Below, piece after piece: positions 37,327 to 46,725 of a DNA stretch of 64,000 nt. The DNA lies in assembly GCF_029688625.1 (NCBI RefSeq), contig NZ_JARULC010000002.1:124001-188000 (forward strand). Direction: 5' to 3'. How positions within the stretch are numbered: position 1 is the first letter of the stretch; each line of letters starts with the position of its first letter. The notes beneath the pieces were generated by a model that was not told the origin of the DNA, searched no databases, and saw only the letters and a program-made list of their open reading frames with translations. The position numbers and the translations under genes are program-made. Source of the DNA: Qipengyuania marincola. Its GTDB lineage: Bacteria; Pseudomonadota; Alphaproteobacteria; Sphingomonadales; Sphingomonadaceae.

Positions 37327-38192
37327 GCGGCGGCGCTGCTGCGCGCGATGCGATAGCCGGAGGTGGCATAAGCGCGGCGCGCAGGATCGCCCAGCACGCG
37401 ATCGAGAATGGCGTCGATCCGCTCCAGTTCGCGCGGGCCCAGATAGTCGAGATAGCCTGAAACCTTCCCGCGCCGCACGCGAGATGCATCGGCATCGCTG
37501 CGATCGTAAGAGTGGCCGGGAATACCCTCGCTCTTTTCCTTCTTGCGCATCTTGTCGAACCGGGCCTGCCGGATCGCGTGTTCCAGCGCGGCCTCGTCGA
37601 CCGGCATGTCGAGGAAGCCAAGCACCCTGCGGACCGTGGCGTCGGTATCCGCGCTCAGCTCCTCGTAGCTGATCACGATGTGGCGCTGTCCGCGCAAACC
37701 ATCGAGCCAGCGGTTGTGAAACGCGCCGATCGAGCCGACACCGTAATCGGCATCGTCGATGAAATCGGGCAATTCGCCATCGAAGCGATGCTTGTGGCGC
37801 GTCTGGTGGAAATAGGACGATACCAGCACGTCGCGCGGGTCGCGTATCAGGAAAATCGTCGGCTTTCCGGCAAAAAGATCCGGGTCCCAATCGCGGTGGC
37901 TTGCCGCGACAAGTGGGCAGTCGTGCTGTACTGTCCCTTCGGCGGCAGGCAATCCCCGTGTCGCGTCGAGATCGTAATTCGGCACGACCTGGAAAGTGGT
38001 GCGCAGATCGGGGGCGAGGCCCAGATCGAAGACCTGCGCGAAATAGATCGACAGGAGGTAGCGCAGCCAAGTGCGTCCGCTCTTCGGATAGGAAACCAGC
38101 AGCGCGTCCACCGATCCGCGCACCTGTTTGAGCTGACGATCGTGCTGCGCCCGCCTGAAGTTCGCCAATCCTGCTTTAAGTCCGGCAATCAT
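37323..38192 (-). CDS. Sulfotransferase (PF00685-type) in EPS operon
   Basis: 289 residues. The PAPS-binding 5'-phosphosulfate loop is SYPKSGRTWLR near residue 34, and the 3'-phosphate site is IRDPRDVLVSSYFHQ. This is the classical cytosolic sulfotransferase pattern. It would transfer sulfate from PAPS to a sugar or glycolipid intermediate. Genes on both sides overlap by four bases (glycosyltransferases), placing it within EPS assembly. A second sulfotransferase of a different subfamily is at 46726. Cytoplasmic, no signal peptide. Confidence 0.87.
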   Translation of the reverse strand: MIAGLKAGLANFRRAQHDRQLKQVRGSVDALLVSYPKSGRTWLRYLLSIYFAQVFDLGLAPDLRTTFQVVPNYDLDATRGLPAAEGTVQHDCPLVAASHRDWDPDLFAGKPTIFLIRDPRDVLVSSYFHQTRHKHRFDGELPDFIDDADYGVGSIGAFHNRWLDGLRGQRHIVISYEELSADTDATVRRVLGFLDMPVDEAALEHAIRQARFDKMRKKEKSEGIPGHSYDRSDADASRVRRGKVSGYLDYLGPRELERIDAILDRVLGDPARRAYATSGYRIARSSAAA

Positions 38193-39358
38193 CGGGCATT
38201 CTCCAGTTCCAGTTCAACAAATATCTGTTCGATCACCGCTTCCCATTCCTGACCGATTCGTTCGGGTTCGAAGCGGCGCGACGAGGCCTTGGCAGCGCTC
38301 GCCAGTCGGTCGCGCAGGTCTGCATCGCCCATGACTTGCGACAGGATTGCCGCGAGATCGGCCACGTCGCCATCGCGCGCGAGCAAACCGTCGGCCCCAT
38401 GCGTCACCATATCCTCGGGCCCGAACGGGCAGGCGAACGAAACGCAGGGCAGCCCTGCCGCCATCGCTTCACCAAGGACGAGACCCCATCCTTCGAATCG
38501 CGAGCTCAGCACAAAAGCATCGCTGGTTTCGATCCACTGCCCGGGGCGCTCCGTAACGCCAGGCAGTTCGACCCGGCCGGCCAGCCCTGCGGCTGCGACC
38601 TGCGCTTCGAGTTGCTCGCGATCGGGGCCCTCGCCCCAGATGCGCAAGGTCCAGTCTGGATGGCGGTTCGCGATGCGCGAGAACGCCTCGATCAAGAGGT
38701 CGAAGCCCTTCTGATGAGTCAGCCGGCCGACTGCCGTCAACACCGGTCCACCTGAATGAGGCTGCGGTTCGAAATGGGCAAAGTCCGCCATGTTCGGAAT
38801 AACCCAGCCGCGCTTGCGCGACTTTTTCGGGAAGCATTCCAGTGCGCCGCGAGTCATCGTGATGAGACCCGCAGCTCGCGGATAAGCCACTTTGCGCAGC
38901 AGCCGCCAGACGAAGCCGGGATCCTGGCGTACCGGATTGTTGCGCTCCGACACGACCACCGGCACCTCGCGTCCGCGCATGGCAGCGAGCGTTTGGACGT
39001 TGGTGCGGGTGAGGAAGCTGAGCACAAGATCGGGTGCGATCTCGTCGAGCACGCGGCGCAGATCGGCAATCCGCCGGACCATTGCCACGGCCCCGGCGAC
39101 GCGGCCGCGCCGAACGACCGGGCGACCGACATAGCGGATCGCTACGCGCTCGTCGGTCGGGTAATAGGGCGGTTCCTCGCCGGTTTCGAAATTCACGATG
39201 CTGGCATCGTATCCGAGACGAACCAGCCTGGAGGCGAGGAAGCTCACGACATGTTCGGACCCTCCGGCGCGCAGGCCCGGCAGGACGATGGCTATTCGCC
39301 GTCCATCGCGCGGTGCATTTTCTTGCTCGTCGACCGATATGCGCTCGATCCGGGTCAC
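38189..39358 (-). CDS. GT4-family glycosyltransferase (EPS)
   Basis: 389 residues. An ~18-residue charged leader precedes the GT-B N-domain (IAIVLPGLRAGGSEHVVSFLA). The donor-binding C-domain includes AVGRLTHQKGFDLLIEAF and SSRFEGWGLVLGEAMAAGLP (EX7E). This layout is typical of GT4 enzymes that add hexose or N-acetylhexosamine to lipid-linked repeat units. It overlaps the flippase gene upstream and the sulfotransferase gene downstream by four bases each. Confidence 0.88.
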   Translation of the reverse strand: MTRIERISVDEQENAPRDGRRIAIVLPGLRAGGSEHVVSFLASRLVRLGYDASIVNFETGEEPPYYPTDERVAIRYVGRPVVRRGRVAGAVAMVRRIADLRRVLDEIAPDLVLSFLTRTNVQTLAAMRGREVPVVVSERNNPVRQDPGFVWRLLRKVAYPRAAGLITMTRGALECFPKKSRKRGWVIPNMADFAHFEPQPHSGGPVLTAVGRLTHQKGFDLLIEAFSRIANRHPDWTLRIWGEGPDREQLEAQVAAAGLAGRVELPGVTERPGQWIETSDAFVLSSRFEGWGLVLGEAMAAGLPCVSFACPFGPEDMVTHGADGLLARDGDVADLAAILSQVMGDADLRDRLASAAKASSRRFEPERIGQEWEAVIEQIFVELELENAR

Positions 39359-40725
39359 TGCTCGCCCTCCTCGACCTGGCGCTGGCGCCGCAGGAGACGC
39401 GGCCAGAAGACCACATCAAGCGCCACGGCAGTAAACAGGGCAAAGGCGATATGCGCGAAATTCGCGCCGATCGGCCCGAATGCCGGGATGGCCACGCTTG
39501 CGACGCCGAAAAACAGTGCGGTCGATACCAGCGCGATCATCAGCACAGTGCCAGGATGGTTCATCGCCAGCATGGCCGACCGCGGGGTCGAGGCATGCAG
39601 GATCAGGGCGACCGCGATCACCTGCGTGAAGACCAGCGCAAGCAGCCCCGCGTAATCCTCGCCCAGCAGGAGCGCGATTAGCGGCTCTCCGAAAAACCAC
39701 GTCACACCCAGCGCGAGGATCGCGAATGTCGCAAGAAAGCACTGCACCTTGATGACGATCGTGCCGAACATCCTGACCTCGTCCTTCGCCCAGAGGCGCG
39801 CGAAATCGGGGTACAGCACGGCCTGGATATGCTGCCCGACCTGCTGGGCCATCTTCGCCAGCCGCTTGGCGAGATGATAGAGGCCAGCTCCGGCGGCTCC
39901 GGTCAGCGCACCAACCAGCAGCACGTCGGCCTCCTGGGTCAAAGTGCGCAGGGTGCTGGATGCATTGGTCGACCAGGCGAAGCCCATGAACCCGGGAAAG
40001 GCCCGCATCAACATGCCGGGACTGCTGTCGAAGACCAGGTGCACGCCGATAGTTTTCAGCGAACGTCGGGCGAGCCATGCGAAAATGGCCGTATCGACCA
40101 GCTGCGCAACGGTCCAGATGGCCAGGAACTCTGCCACGCCTGCGCCCCATGCCCATGCGATGCCCGCAAGAGCGAGACGCAGCACCGCCGACAGTGTCTG
40201 GAAATAGGCCAGGGTCCGGAAATGCCCGGCCAGTCGCAAGGCAGCCGTCGGCACCCCGCGAATATTGAAGGCTATCGCCGGCGCGAAGATCAGCAACAGA
40301 TAATATTGCGAATGGTCGAGGCCGATGAGCGGCAGGAGCAGATAGCCTGCCACGACCAGAGCCAGAGCCGCCGCGGCGGCGCAAGCCAGATCCAGCATCA
40401 ACCCAAGGACGAACAGCCTGCCCATGTGAACGGGGTCGGCCTCCGTATCGGGCTGGCTGGCAAAACGGATCAGCGGCTGCCAGCTCTCGAACCGGATCAG
40501 CCGCTCGCAGATCCGGCCCATGGTGAGGACCAGCGCAAGCACACCATACATCTCCGGACCGAGCGCGCGTGCGGCGACGATCGTGCTCAGTGCCATGAGG
40601 CCCGTGACCGCAATCGTGCCGGAGAAGAGGTGTGCGATGCTCCCTAGGCGCGAGAGAATGTATTCGCGCGGCAATGCGAGCCCCGTCAGTCCGGGCGCCG
40701 TGGGATACCGATTGTTCTCAGGCAT
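39355..40725 (-). CDS. Wzx-type oligosaccharide flippase (MOP superfamily)
   Basis: 456 residues with about 12 hydrophobic segments typical of the polysaccharide transport (PST/MOP) superfamily. The start is LSRLGSIAHLFSGTIAVTGLMALSTIVAARALGPEMYG, read from positions near residue 24 onward. It should move the undecaprenyl-linked repeat unit across the inner membrane. It overlaps the Wzy-like gene by eight bases and the downstream glycosyltransferase by four. Substrate specificity cannot be inferred. Confidence 0.88.
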   Translation of the reverse strand: MPENNRYPTAPGLTGLALPREYILSRLGSIAHLFSGTIAVTGLMALSTIVAARALGPEMYGVLALVLTMGRICERLIRFESWQPLIRFASQPDTEADPVHMGRLFVLGLMLDLACAAAAALALVVAGYLLLPLIGLDHSQYYLLLIFAPAIAFNIRGVPTAALRLAGHFRTLAYFQTLSAVLRLALAGIAWAWGAGVAEFLAIWTVAQLVDTAIFAWLARRSLKTIGVHLVFDSSPGMLMRAFPGFMGFAWSTNASSTLRTLTQEADVLLVGALTGAAGAGLYHLAKRLAKMAQQVGQHIQAVLYPDFARLWAKDEVRMFGTIVIKVQCFLATFAILALGVTWFFGEPLIALLLGEDYAGLLALVFTQVIAVALILHASTPRSAMLAMNHPGTVLMIALVSTALFFGVASVAIPAFGPIGANFAHIAFALFTAVALDVVFWPRLLRRQRQVEEGEQ

Positions 40726-42067
40726 CGTCGGCGCCAGCCTGGAAAACGGTGCGATCCGCCGGCTTCTCCACCGGCACGTCGCGGCGGGGCACCGGCCGGA
40801 AAGGCATATCGGCGCTCCGAAAGGCGATCAGGGCGAGCAGGACCGGGGGAAACCAGATTCGCGTGTACATATGGGGGATGGCGAGGCTGAAGACCGCCAG
40901 CACGACCACCATCGCCAGCATGATTGCCCCGCTCGACCGCTCTTCCCCCAGCCGCATCAGCGCCATGGCGAACATGGCCAGAAACATGCCGACAACCGCG
41001 ATAGCCGCCAGCAGGCCACCTTCGGTCAAGGCAAGCAGGGGGAAATTGTGGACCGGCGCGCCATCGCTACTGAGGATGCGGTACTGGTCGACACCCAGAC
41101 CCACGAGGAGGGTATCGTCCGCGATCTCCCAAGATTCGGCGATAAGTCGCGACCGATCGGCAAAGGTGCCCGCCTGTTCGAGCGAGCCGCTGGCCAGCGC
41201 GCCCGCCACGCGCTGCTCGAAAATCTCGGGCAAGGGATAGCCGAACCCCACATAGATCGCGGGCACGGCCACCACCAGCAGTGCCCATCCCGCCAGGGAA
41301 CGACCCCCGCGGGCAAGGATCAGGGTCGCGATCCCGGCGACGGTGGCCAGCAAGCCGGTGACGCTGCCGGTTTCCAGCAAGGCCCAGCTCAGCACCCCTA
41401 GGCACGCGAGGCCAGCGATCCAGTTGAGCGATCGCGTGAGCGTGAAATGCATGATCACCACCATGCCGAAGCCGATCATCGCGCCGTTCCAATTGCCCTC
41501 CCCCGCCATCGCGCCGATGCGATCGTTGGGCAGCACCAGCTTGTCCGGCAGAAGATCACTCACCGATAGCGGAAGTGCGTATTTCGCCGCCAGGCCGAGG
41601 ATCTGCGAGGCCACGATACCGAACGCAAACCATAGCAGGCAGCGCTGCAGGAATACCTTGGTGAAGCTGCCGAACAGCATTGGCAGGATGACCAGCGAGA
41701 ATACGTATTGCGGCGCAACGATGACCCACCGGCCCGGGCCGTAGTTCGCCACGCTGCTCATCAACAGCGCACCGAGAAACGCCAGAACACACAGGATCCA
41801 GATGTAACTCATCGTACCGAGCGGCCTGATTGACAGGCGATAGCGTACCAGGACGACCAGGGTCGCAGCAGCGAGCAACACATCGGAAATGGTGAGGTTT
41901 ACTTCCGGCACGCGCAGCAGGTGCCATGAGATCAGGCCACATCCCGCCAGCATGAGCATGATCTGGAGCCGCAGGGCCGGACTGCTCGCCGGCGCGCGAT
42001 AGGGGCGCACGAACGCCCCATCCCACCCGAAGGTCGATCCCGCCGGCCTGATTGCGCGCTGCGTCAT
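40718..42067 (-). CDS. O-antigen ligase/Wzy-type polymerase membrane protein
   Basis: 449 residues from ATG 42067. It has about 10-12 transmembrane segments and one longer periplasmic loop containing an Arg-bearing stretch (AGTFADRSRLIAESWEI) followed by LLVGLGVDQYRI, the pattern of the Wzy_C/WaaL domain. In this locus it is best read as the polymerase that joins repeat units in the periplasm. It is the first gene of the minus-strand operon Wzy-Wzx-GT4-sulfotransferase-GT4 and is divergent from the second lyase-like gene. Confidence 0.82.
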   Translation of the reverse strand: MTQRAIRPAGSTFGWDGAFVRPYRAPASSPALRLQIMLMLAGCGLISWHLLRVPEVNLTISDVLLAAATLVVLVRYRLSIRPLGTMSYIWILCVLAFLGALLMSSVANYGPGRWVIVAPQYVFSLVILPMLFGSFTKVFLQRCLLWFAFGIVASQILGLAAKYALPLSVSDLLPDKLVLPNDRIGAMAGEGNWNGAMIGFGMVVIMHFTLTRSLNWIAGLACLGVLSWALLETGSVTGLLATVAGIATLILARGGRSLAGWALLVVAVPAIYVGFGYPLPEIFEQRVAGALASGSLEQAGTFADRSRLIAESWEIADDTLLVGLGVDQYRILSSDGAPVHNFPLLALTEGGLLAAIAVVGMFLAMFAMALMRLGEERSSGAIMLAMVVVLAVFSLAIPHMYTRIWFPPVLLALIAFRSADMPFRPVPRRDVPVEKPADRTVFQAGADDA

Positions 42068-42272
42068 GCCCTGCAGTTTGCGCGAGCGGCCGGACCCGCG
42101 CAAATGTTCGTCGGGAGGGTCGGCTATGCAATGGGCGTAGCGAGCGCGGCGCTTGGGGGTGGCGCGGCCTATCCGAAAGATACGTTGTCCGGCGTCGCCC
42201 CGCAGCTATCCTTCCAATGATGAGCGCGCGCCCGTTTCCATTCCGGCCCGGAAAATCGAGGCCCTTGCGACC

Positions 42273-43664
42273 ATGATCTGGCCGACCGCCTGCCTTGCCC
42301 TGCTGTCGGCAAGCCTGTTCGCCTGTTCGGCAAGTTCGGCCCCGGGCGAAACGGCTCTCAACAAGCGCGAACACAGCGCCGAAAGCCCGGCTCACGCCGC
42401 CGCTTCCCGCGTCGAGCGAAGCGGCAAAGCCGCCTTTCCCGGCGCGACCGGCTATGGTGCGCAAGCGATAGGCGGCCGTGGCGGACGGATCATTAGGGTG
42501 ACGACCCTTGCGGATCGCGAGCCTGGATCGCTGCGCGAATGCCTGGTGGCGAAAGGGCCGCGGGTCTGTGTTTTCGACGTTGCGGGGACGGTTCGTTTCG
42601 TGGGCGAACCGCCGGTCGTGCGCGAGCCCTTCCTCACGATAGCTGGCGAAACTGCCCCCGGCGCGGGCATAACCCTTGCCCATTCGGGGGGGCCGGAAGC
42701 GCGCAGTCCGCTGCTTATCAAGAATACGCATGATGTCGTCGTGCGTCATATCCGCGTACGCAACGACCGTGAGGGCGAGCATCGCGAGGCCGAGGATGCG
42801 ATTACCATCGAGGCCAGCGAGTATGTGATCGTCGACCATGTCAGCGCGAGCTGGGCGCGCGACGAAATCGTGAACGGCTATGCCGACAATGACTGGATCA
42901 CGATTTCCAATTCGATCTTCGCCTTCGGCCTGCCACGCCACGACAAATGCGCGTTGCTGGCCAGCGACCCCAATGATGCGCAGCACATGAGCTTCGTGAT
43001 GAATATCTGCGCGCATAGCGGCGATCGCAATCCAGACATCAATTTCCCCCCCGGGTCGTGCGTCGAGGTCACCAATAACGTATTCTTCAATGCCCAGTCC
43101 GAATTCGCCGAGATATGGGAAACCTATGGCGGAACGCCGGTGTCGCTCGTTGGCAATTGGTTCATCGGCGGACCGAGTACCAGCGATGCGGCCATAGGCA
43201 TCGTGCGCCAGCAGCTCGGCAGCCGCGGACCGGCGCAGCTTTACGAGAAAGACAACCGGTTCGATGGCGCATTCCGCGAGCGCTCGGCCGGTCTTTCCCA
43301 GATCATCGTCGATGCACCGCCCTGTGACCTCGTGACCGAGCCGCGACCTGCGATGCAGGCATTCGCCGCGGTTTTGGCCAGTAGCGGCGCCTGGCCGCGA
43401 GATGCCATCGATGCGCAGGTCGTCGCCCATATTCGCGAGAAGAAGGGCCGCATCGTGCGCACGCCCGGTCGGATTCCGGACGTGCGCCACGGCGCAGCTC
43501 CCGGTCCGCAGGACAGCGATCGCGACGGCATGCCCGACGAATGGGAAACGCGCCACGGCAGCGATCCGCGCGCAGCCGACAGCTGGTCAGATTCCGACGG
43601 CGACGGCTGGGCGAACTTCGAGAACTATCTTGACGATCGCGCCTCGGCACGCAGGGCGGGATAG
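42273..43664 (+). CDS. Second pectate-lyase-like beta-helix lipoprotein
   Basis: 463 residues from ATG 42273. The signal peptide CLALLSASLFAC gives a lipidation Cys. A ~45-residue linker leads to AAFPGATGYGAQAIGGRGGRI and LADREPGSLRECLVAKG, the same opening as the gene at 28632. VDHVSASWARDEIVNGY and SNSIFAFGL beta-helix turns follow. The C-terminus carries two Asp-rich calcium loops (DSDRDGMPDEWE and DSDGDGWANFENYL). It lacks the Pro-Thr linker of its paralogue. Likely an outer-membrane-anchored EPS lyase. The GT4 gene starts six bases after its stop, so lyase and glycosyltransferase are co-transcribed. Confidence 0.85.
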   Translation: MIWPTACLALLSASLFACSASSAPGETALNKREHSAESPAHAAASRVERSGKAAFPGATGYGAQAIGGRGGRIIRVTTLADREPGSLRECLVAKGPRVCVFDVAGTVRFVGEPPVVREPFLTIAGETAPGAGITLAHSGGPEARSPLLIKNTHDVVVRHIRVRNDREGEHREAEDAITIEASEYVIVDHVSASWARDEIVNGYADNDWITISNSIFAFGLPRHDKCALLASDPNDAQHMSFVMNICAHSGDRNPDINFPPGSCVEVTNNVFFNAQSEFAEIWETYGGTPVSLVGNWFIGGPSTSDAAIGIVRQQLGSRGPAQLYEKDNRFDGAFRERSAGLSQIIVDAPPCDLVTEPRPAMQAFAAVLASSGAWPRDAIDAQVVAHIREKKGRIVRTPGRIPDVRHGAAPGPQDSDRDGMPDEWETRHGSDPRAADSWSDSDGDGWANFENYLDDRASARRAG

Positions 43665-43670
43665 GCGGAT

Positions 43671-44870
43671 ATGGCTACCCACGCGATCGACAGCGGCGCG
43701 ATGATCGGACCCGCGACAGCCACTACCGGCCCAAGGATCATCGCTTTTCCGATGGTCGGTAACACGCTGGGCGGCAGTCACGAATCGACGATCGGCCTGT
43801 TGCGCAACCTCGATCCCGACCGGTTCCTGCCCGTCGTCATTCACGAGCGCGGCGCCGACCGGATCGCCGATTTCTTCCGGGACTTCCGGACCTGTGTCGC
43901 GCCGGGTTTCGAGACCAGGGAGCGGGCAGGGCAACGAATGTCGGTGCCGCGCGCGCTCAACGCGCTGCGTCACACGCGGCAACGGCGCGCGTTGCTCGCG
44001 TCGATCAGAGCCGACATCGTCCATACGAATGATGGCCGTAGCCATGCGGTATGGGGTCTCGCTGCGCGGCTGGCTGGCCTGCCGCTTGTCTGGCACCATC
44101 GCGCCGATCCCGATGCGCGCGGACTGAATTACGTGGCGCCGCTATTGGCATCGCGCGTCCTGTCGGTATCGCGCTTCGCGCTGCCCGCCGATCCGAACAG
44201 CCGCGTATTGCCCAAGGCGCAGGTCATCCACAGCCCGTTCGATACATCGATCGCGCCTGACCGCCCCGCAATGCGCGAGCGTCTCGTAGCCGAGCTCGGT
44301 CTTCGCCCCGATACTCTGATCTGCGGATATTTCGGCCTTCTGATCGAACGAAAACGGCCACTGGAATTCGTCGAGGCAATCGCGCATCTGCGCGAAATCG
44401 CGGACCGGCCGGTTGCCGGTGTCATATTCGGCGAACCTGCCGAGGAAGGCTTGGCGGAAAAGGTCGAAAGCAAGATCAAAGCGCTGGGAGTCGAGGCGAA
44501 CATCCATGTCATGGGGTTTCGGCGACCAGGGCATGACTGGATCGCGGCCTGCGATTACCTACTCGTCACCGCCGTGCGCGAGCCGCTCGGCAGGACGCTG
44601 GTAGAGGCCAATCTTGTGGGCACTCCGGTCGTCGCGACCCGCTCGGGCGGCAATGTCGAGGCGCTTGCCGGAGGTTCGGGACTCCTCGTCGAACCCGACG
44701 ATCCGCGGGCAATGGCCGAAGCCGTTGCGGAGGCGGAACGGAATCAGGGAGCGCTCGCTACGATGACCCGGCACGCGCGGGATGCCGCATTGCGGCGCTT
44801 CGGCATGGAGTGCCACGCTGGCAGCGTGATGGACGTCTACGAGAGTCTCCTTGCCGAAGCGACGAGCTAG
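43671..44870 (+). CDS. GT4-family glycosyltransferase (EPS)
   Basis: 399 residues. The acceptor-side loop is VGNTLGGSHESTIGLLRNL, and the donor domain has GYFGLLIERKRPLEFVEAI and REPLGRTLVEANLVGTPVVA, with a retaining GT-B pattern. The first ~20 residues are poorly conserved, so an internal start is possible. It is coupled to the lyase gene upstream, the only plus-strand pair in the middle of the minus-strand EPS operons. The stop overlaps the barrel gene stop by four bases, tail to tail. Confidence 0.85.
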   Translation: MATHAIDSGAMIGPATATTGPRIIAFPMVGNTLGGSHESTIGLLRNLDPDRFLPVVIHERGADRIADFFRDFRTCVAPGFETRERAGQRMSVPRALNALRHTRQRRALLASIRADIVHTNDGRSHAVWGLAARLAGLPLVWHHRADPDARGLNYVAPLLASRVLSVSRFALPADPNSRVLPKAQVIHSPFDTSIAPDRPAMRERLVAELGLRPDTLICGYFGLLIERKRPLEFVEAIAHLREIADRPVAGVIFGEPAEEGLAEKVESKIKALGVEANIHVMGFRRPGHDWIAACDYLLVTAVREPLGRTLVEANLVGTPVVATRSGGNVEALAGGSGLLVEPDDPRAMAEAVAEAERNQGALATMTRHARDAALRRFGMECHAGSVMDVYESLLAEATS

Positions 44871-46102
44871 ATCCGCAGGCGGACGGTCAGACCGGCGCGG
44901 AACCGCTCGAAATCGTCGAACGGATCGTCGCTCGACCGCTTGCGATAGCTCGCATCGGCTATCAGCGAGAGATTGCGGCTGAACAGATATTCGACCGCTA
45001 CGTTCGGCCCGTAGGTCTCTTCGCTGATCCCGCTTCCGATGAAGGTCGATTCGCGCCAGGCCGCGCCATAGCGCGCAAACAGATTATGGCGGATTTCCTG
45101 CTGCACCGTCAGCGCAAGGCGCGTGTCTGTGCGGGCAGAGGCCCCCTGCCGGAAGGTCGCGACATCGCCGCGAAATCCATCGAGCACGACCGCGATTCGT
45201 CTGGTGGGCAAGGCGGAAACCGACGCAGCGACCGACAGGCCGGTCCGCGCATCGAGACGCGCATCTTCCGGGTCGAAGCGGAACAGGCCGACCGCTGCGC
45301 TACCACGGATCGGGCCCTCGCCGATCCAGCGCACGCCCAGGCGCCCGCCATAGGTAACAGCGTCGCGATCTGGTTCGAGCGCAGTCCCTTCGAGCCGGAA
45401 GTCGCGCTTGTTCACGAAGCCGCCCACGGTGGCGTAAAGCGCGCCGCCGACACGATAGCCCACGACAGCGCGGCCGGAATAGGAAACGAAATCCCGCTCG
45501 CGATCTATCGCGGACACGGCATCGAATTCGCGAACCTCTGCATCGATATCGAGCAGGATTCGCCCATCCTCCTTGCGGTATCCGGCATTGGCGAAAACCG
45601 TGTCGATCAGCCTCGGGCCGGGGCCGACCAGTTCGCGCGCTTCCGGATCGCCGCGATCTTCGGCGAGCCGTGCGAAACCGGCGCCGGCCGTGATCGAGTT
45701 GCCCGTGCTGGGCGAGAACAGGCTCGCCAACGAGATGCCATAAGTGTCCGAGTTCTCGGTCGTCAGATCGGCAAAGCGCGAAAGCTGGACATAGCCTTCC
45801 ACCCGCATCCGGGCTGTTTCGTTGCCGATGCCGGCTGCCAGTTCGGGGCGAAGGATGAATTCGAGATCCTCGATCTCGTTGACCTCGTCCGCCAGAACAT
45901 TTGAGTCATATACCGCCTGGGCGAGCAGTTGCGGTTCGAGGCGAAACGGCCCCGCGGCGATTGGCTCGATCTGATATTCCGGATCATCGCCGGCAACGAT
46001 GGGCGCGATGGTGGTCTGGGCGTGAAGTGCGCCGGGAAAGGCGATCAGCGACGAAACGGTTGCCAGGGCGAGCAGCGACCTCGCAGGGTTGCCTGCCTGC
46101 AT
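44867..46102 (-). CDS. Outer-membrane beta-barrel protein of EPS locus
   Basis: 411 residues from ATG 46102, which overlaps the Wza-like stop by one base (TGATG). The signal peptide is SLLALATVSSLIAFPGALHAQ. The rest is alternating hydrophobic/polar strands with many Gly, Arg and aromatic residues, ending in RFRAGLTVRLRI as barrel strands do. Such barrels (BBP2-type) are regular companions of Wza-like exporters in alphaproteobacterial EPS clusters and may form or assist the outer-membrane exit. Exact role unproven. Confidence 0.82.
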   Translation of the reverse strand: MQAGNPARSLLALATVSSLIAFPGALHAQTTIAPIVAGDDPEYQIEPIAAGPFRLEPQLLAQAVYDSNVLADEVNEIEDLEFILRPELAAGIGNETARMRVEGYVQLSRFADLTTENSDTYGISLASLFSPSTGNSITAGAGFARLAEDRGDPEARELVGPGPRLIDTVFANAGYRKEDGRILLDIDAEVREFDAVSAIDRERDFVSYSGRAVVGYRVGGALYATVGGFVNKRDFRLEGTALEPDRDAVTYGGRLGVRWIGEGPIRGSAAVGLFRFDPEDARLDARTGLSVAASVSALPTRRIAVVLDGFRGDVATFRQGASARTDTRLALTVQQEIRHNLFARYGAAWRESTFIGSGISEETYGPNVAVEYLFSRNLSLIADASYRKRSSDDPFDDFERFRAGLTVRLRI

Positions 46103-46677
46103 CAGAACCACCGCTCGTGCACCATGATCCGGTCGCCAGGCCGGATCGGCGTATCGGCGGTGGCGGTGCCCGTCACGGTGCGGCCATCATGCGTACGCGT
46201 CACTGCAACCTCGGCCTGATTGGCGCGATAGGTATATCCGCCGGCAACCGAAATCGCGGCGAAGACCGTCATACCCTGCCGATAGGAAACCTCGCCCGGG
46301 CGGTTGACTTCGCCCATGACGTAGACGGGGCGCAGTTCAAGGGGCTGGATGCTTACGGTCGGTTCGAGCAGCACCTGCTGGCTCACCAATGCCTGTTCGA
46401 CTGCGCGTTCGGTTTCGCGATAGCCCAGGCCGGCGACGCGCACATCCTTGATCATTGGCAGCGAGATCGTGCCGGCATCGTCGACGGTGTATTCGCCGTC
46501 CATGGCCGGCAGGTCCTGAACGCTGACCCGCAGCTTGTCTCCCGGCGCGACAGTCATTTCGGGCGCTGCAATCGCGCTTATCGGCGAAAGGCCCGATACG
46601 CCGGACGCGCAACCCGGGGCAATGAGCATGGTCGATGCGGCCAGCAGGGCCGCGGCGATCGAGCGAGGTGTTTTCAT
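46102..46677 (-). CDS. Wza-like polysaccharide export lipoprotein
   Basis: 191 residues. The signal peptide ends in lipobox IAPGC. The poly-export domain follows (APGDKLRVSVQDLPAMDGEYTV), then an SLBB domain (PVYVMGEVNRPGEVSYRQGM) and the end IRPGDRIMVHERWF. It forms the periplasmic ring and outer-membrane part of the EPS export machine with the Wzz/BY-kinase. It lacks the C-terminal amphipathic helix that makes the Wza pore in E. coli, which fits with a separate barrel protein encoded next to it. Confidence 0.9.
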   Translation of the reverse strand: MKTPRSIAAALLAASTMLIAPGCASGVSGLSPISAIAAPEMTVAPGDKLRVSVQDLPAMDGEYTVDDAGTISLPMIKDVRVAGLGYRETERAVEQALVSQQVLLEPTVSIQPLELRPVYVMGEVNRPGEVSYRQGMTVFAAISVAGGYTYRANQAEVAVTRTHDGRTVTGTATADTPIRPGDRIMVHERWF

Positions 46678-46725
46678 TGTCTTTCCCTCCCTAGTGGTCA
46701 GTTCACGCCTATGAGGCGCATGTTG

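Noticed and set aside
37327-38070. N-terminal extension of the GT4 gene at 36226-37326
   Set aside because: Overlaps the sulfotransferase in another frame and is Arg-rich shadow; the ATG at 37326 starts a normal GT4.
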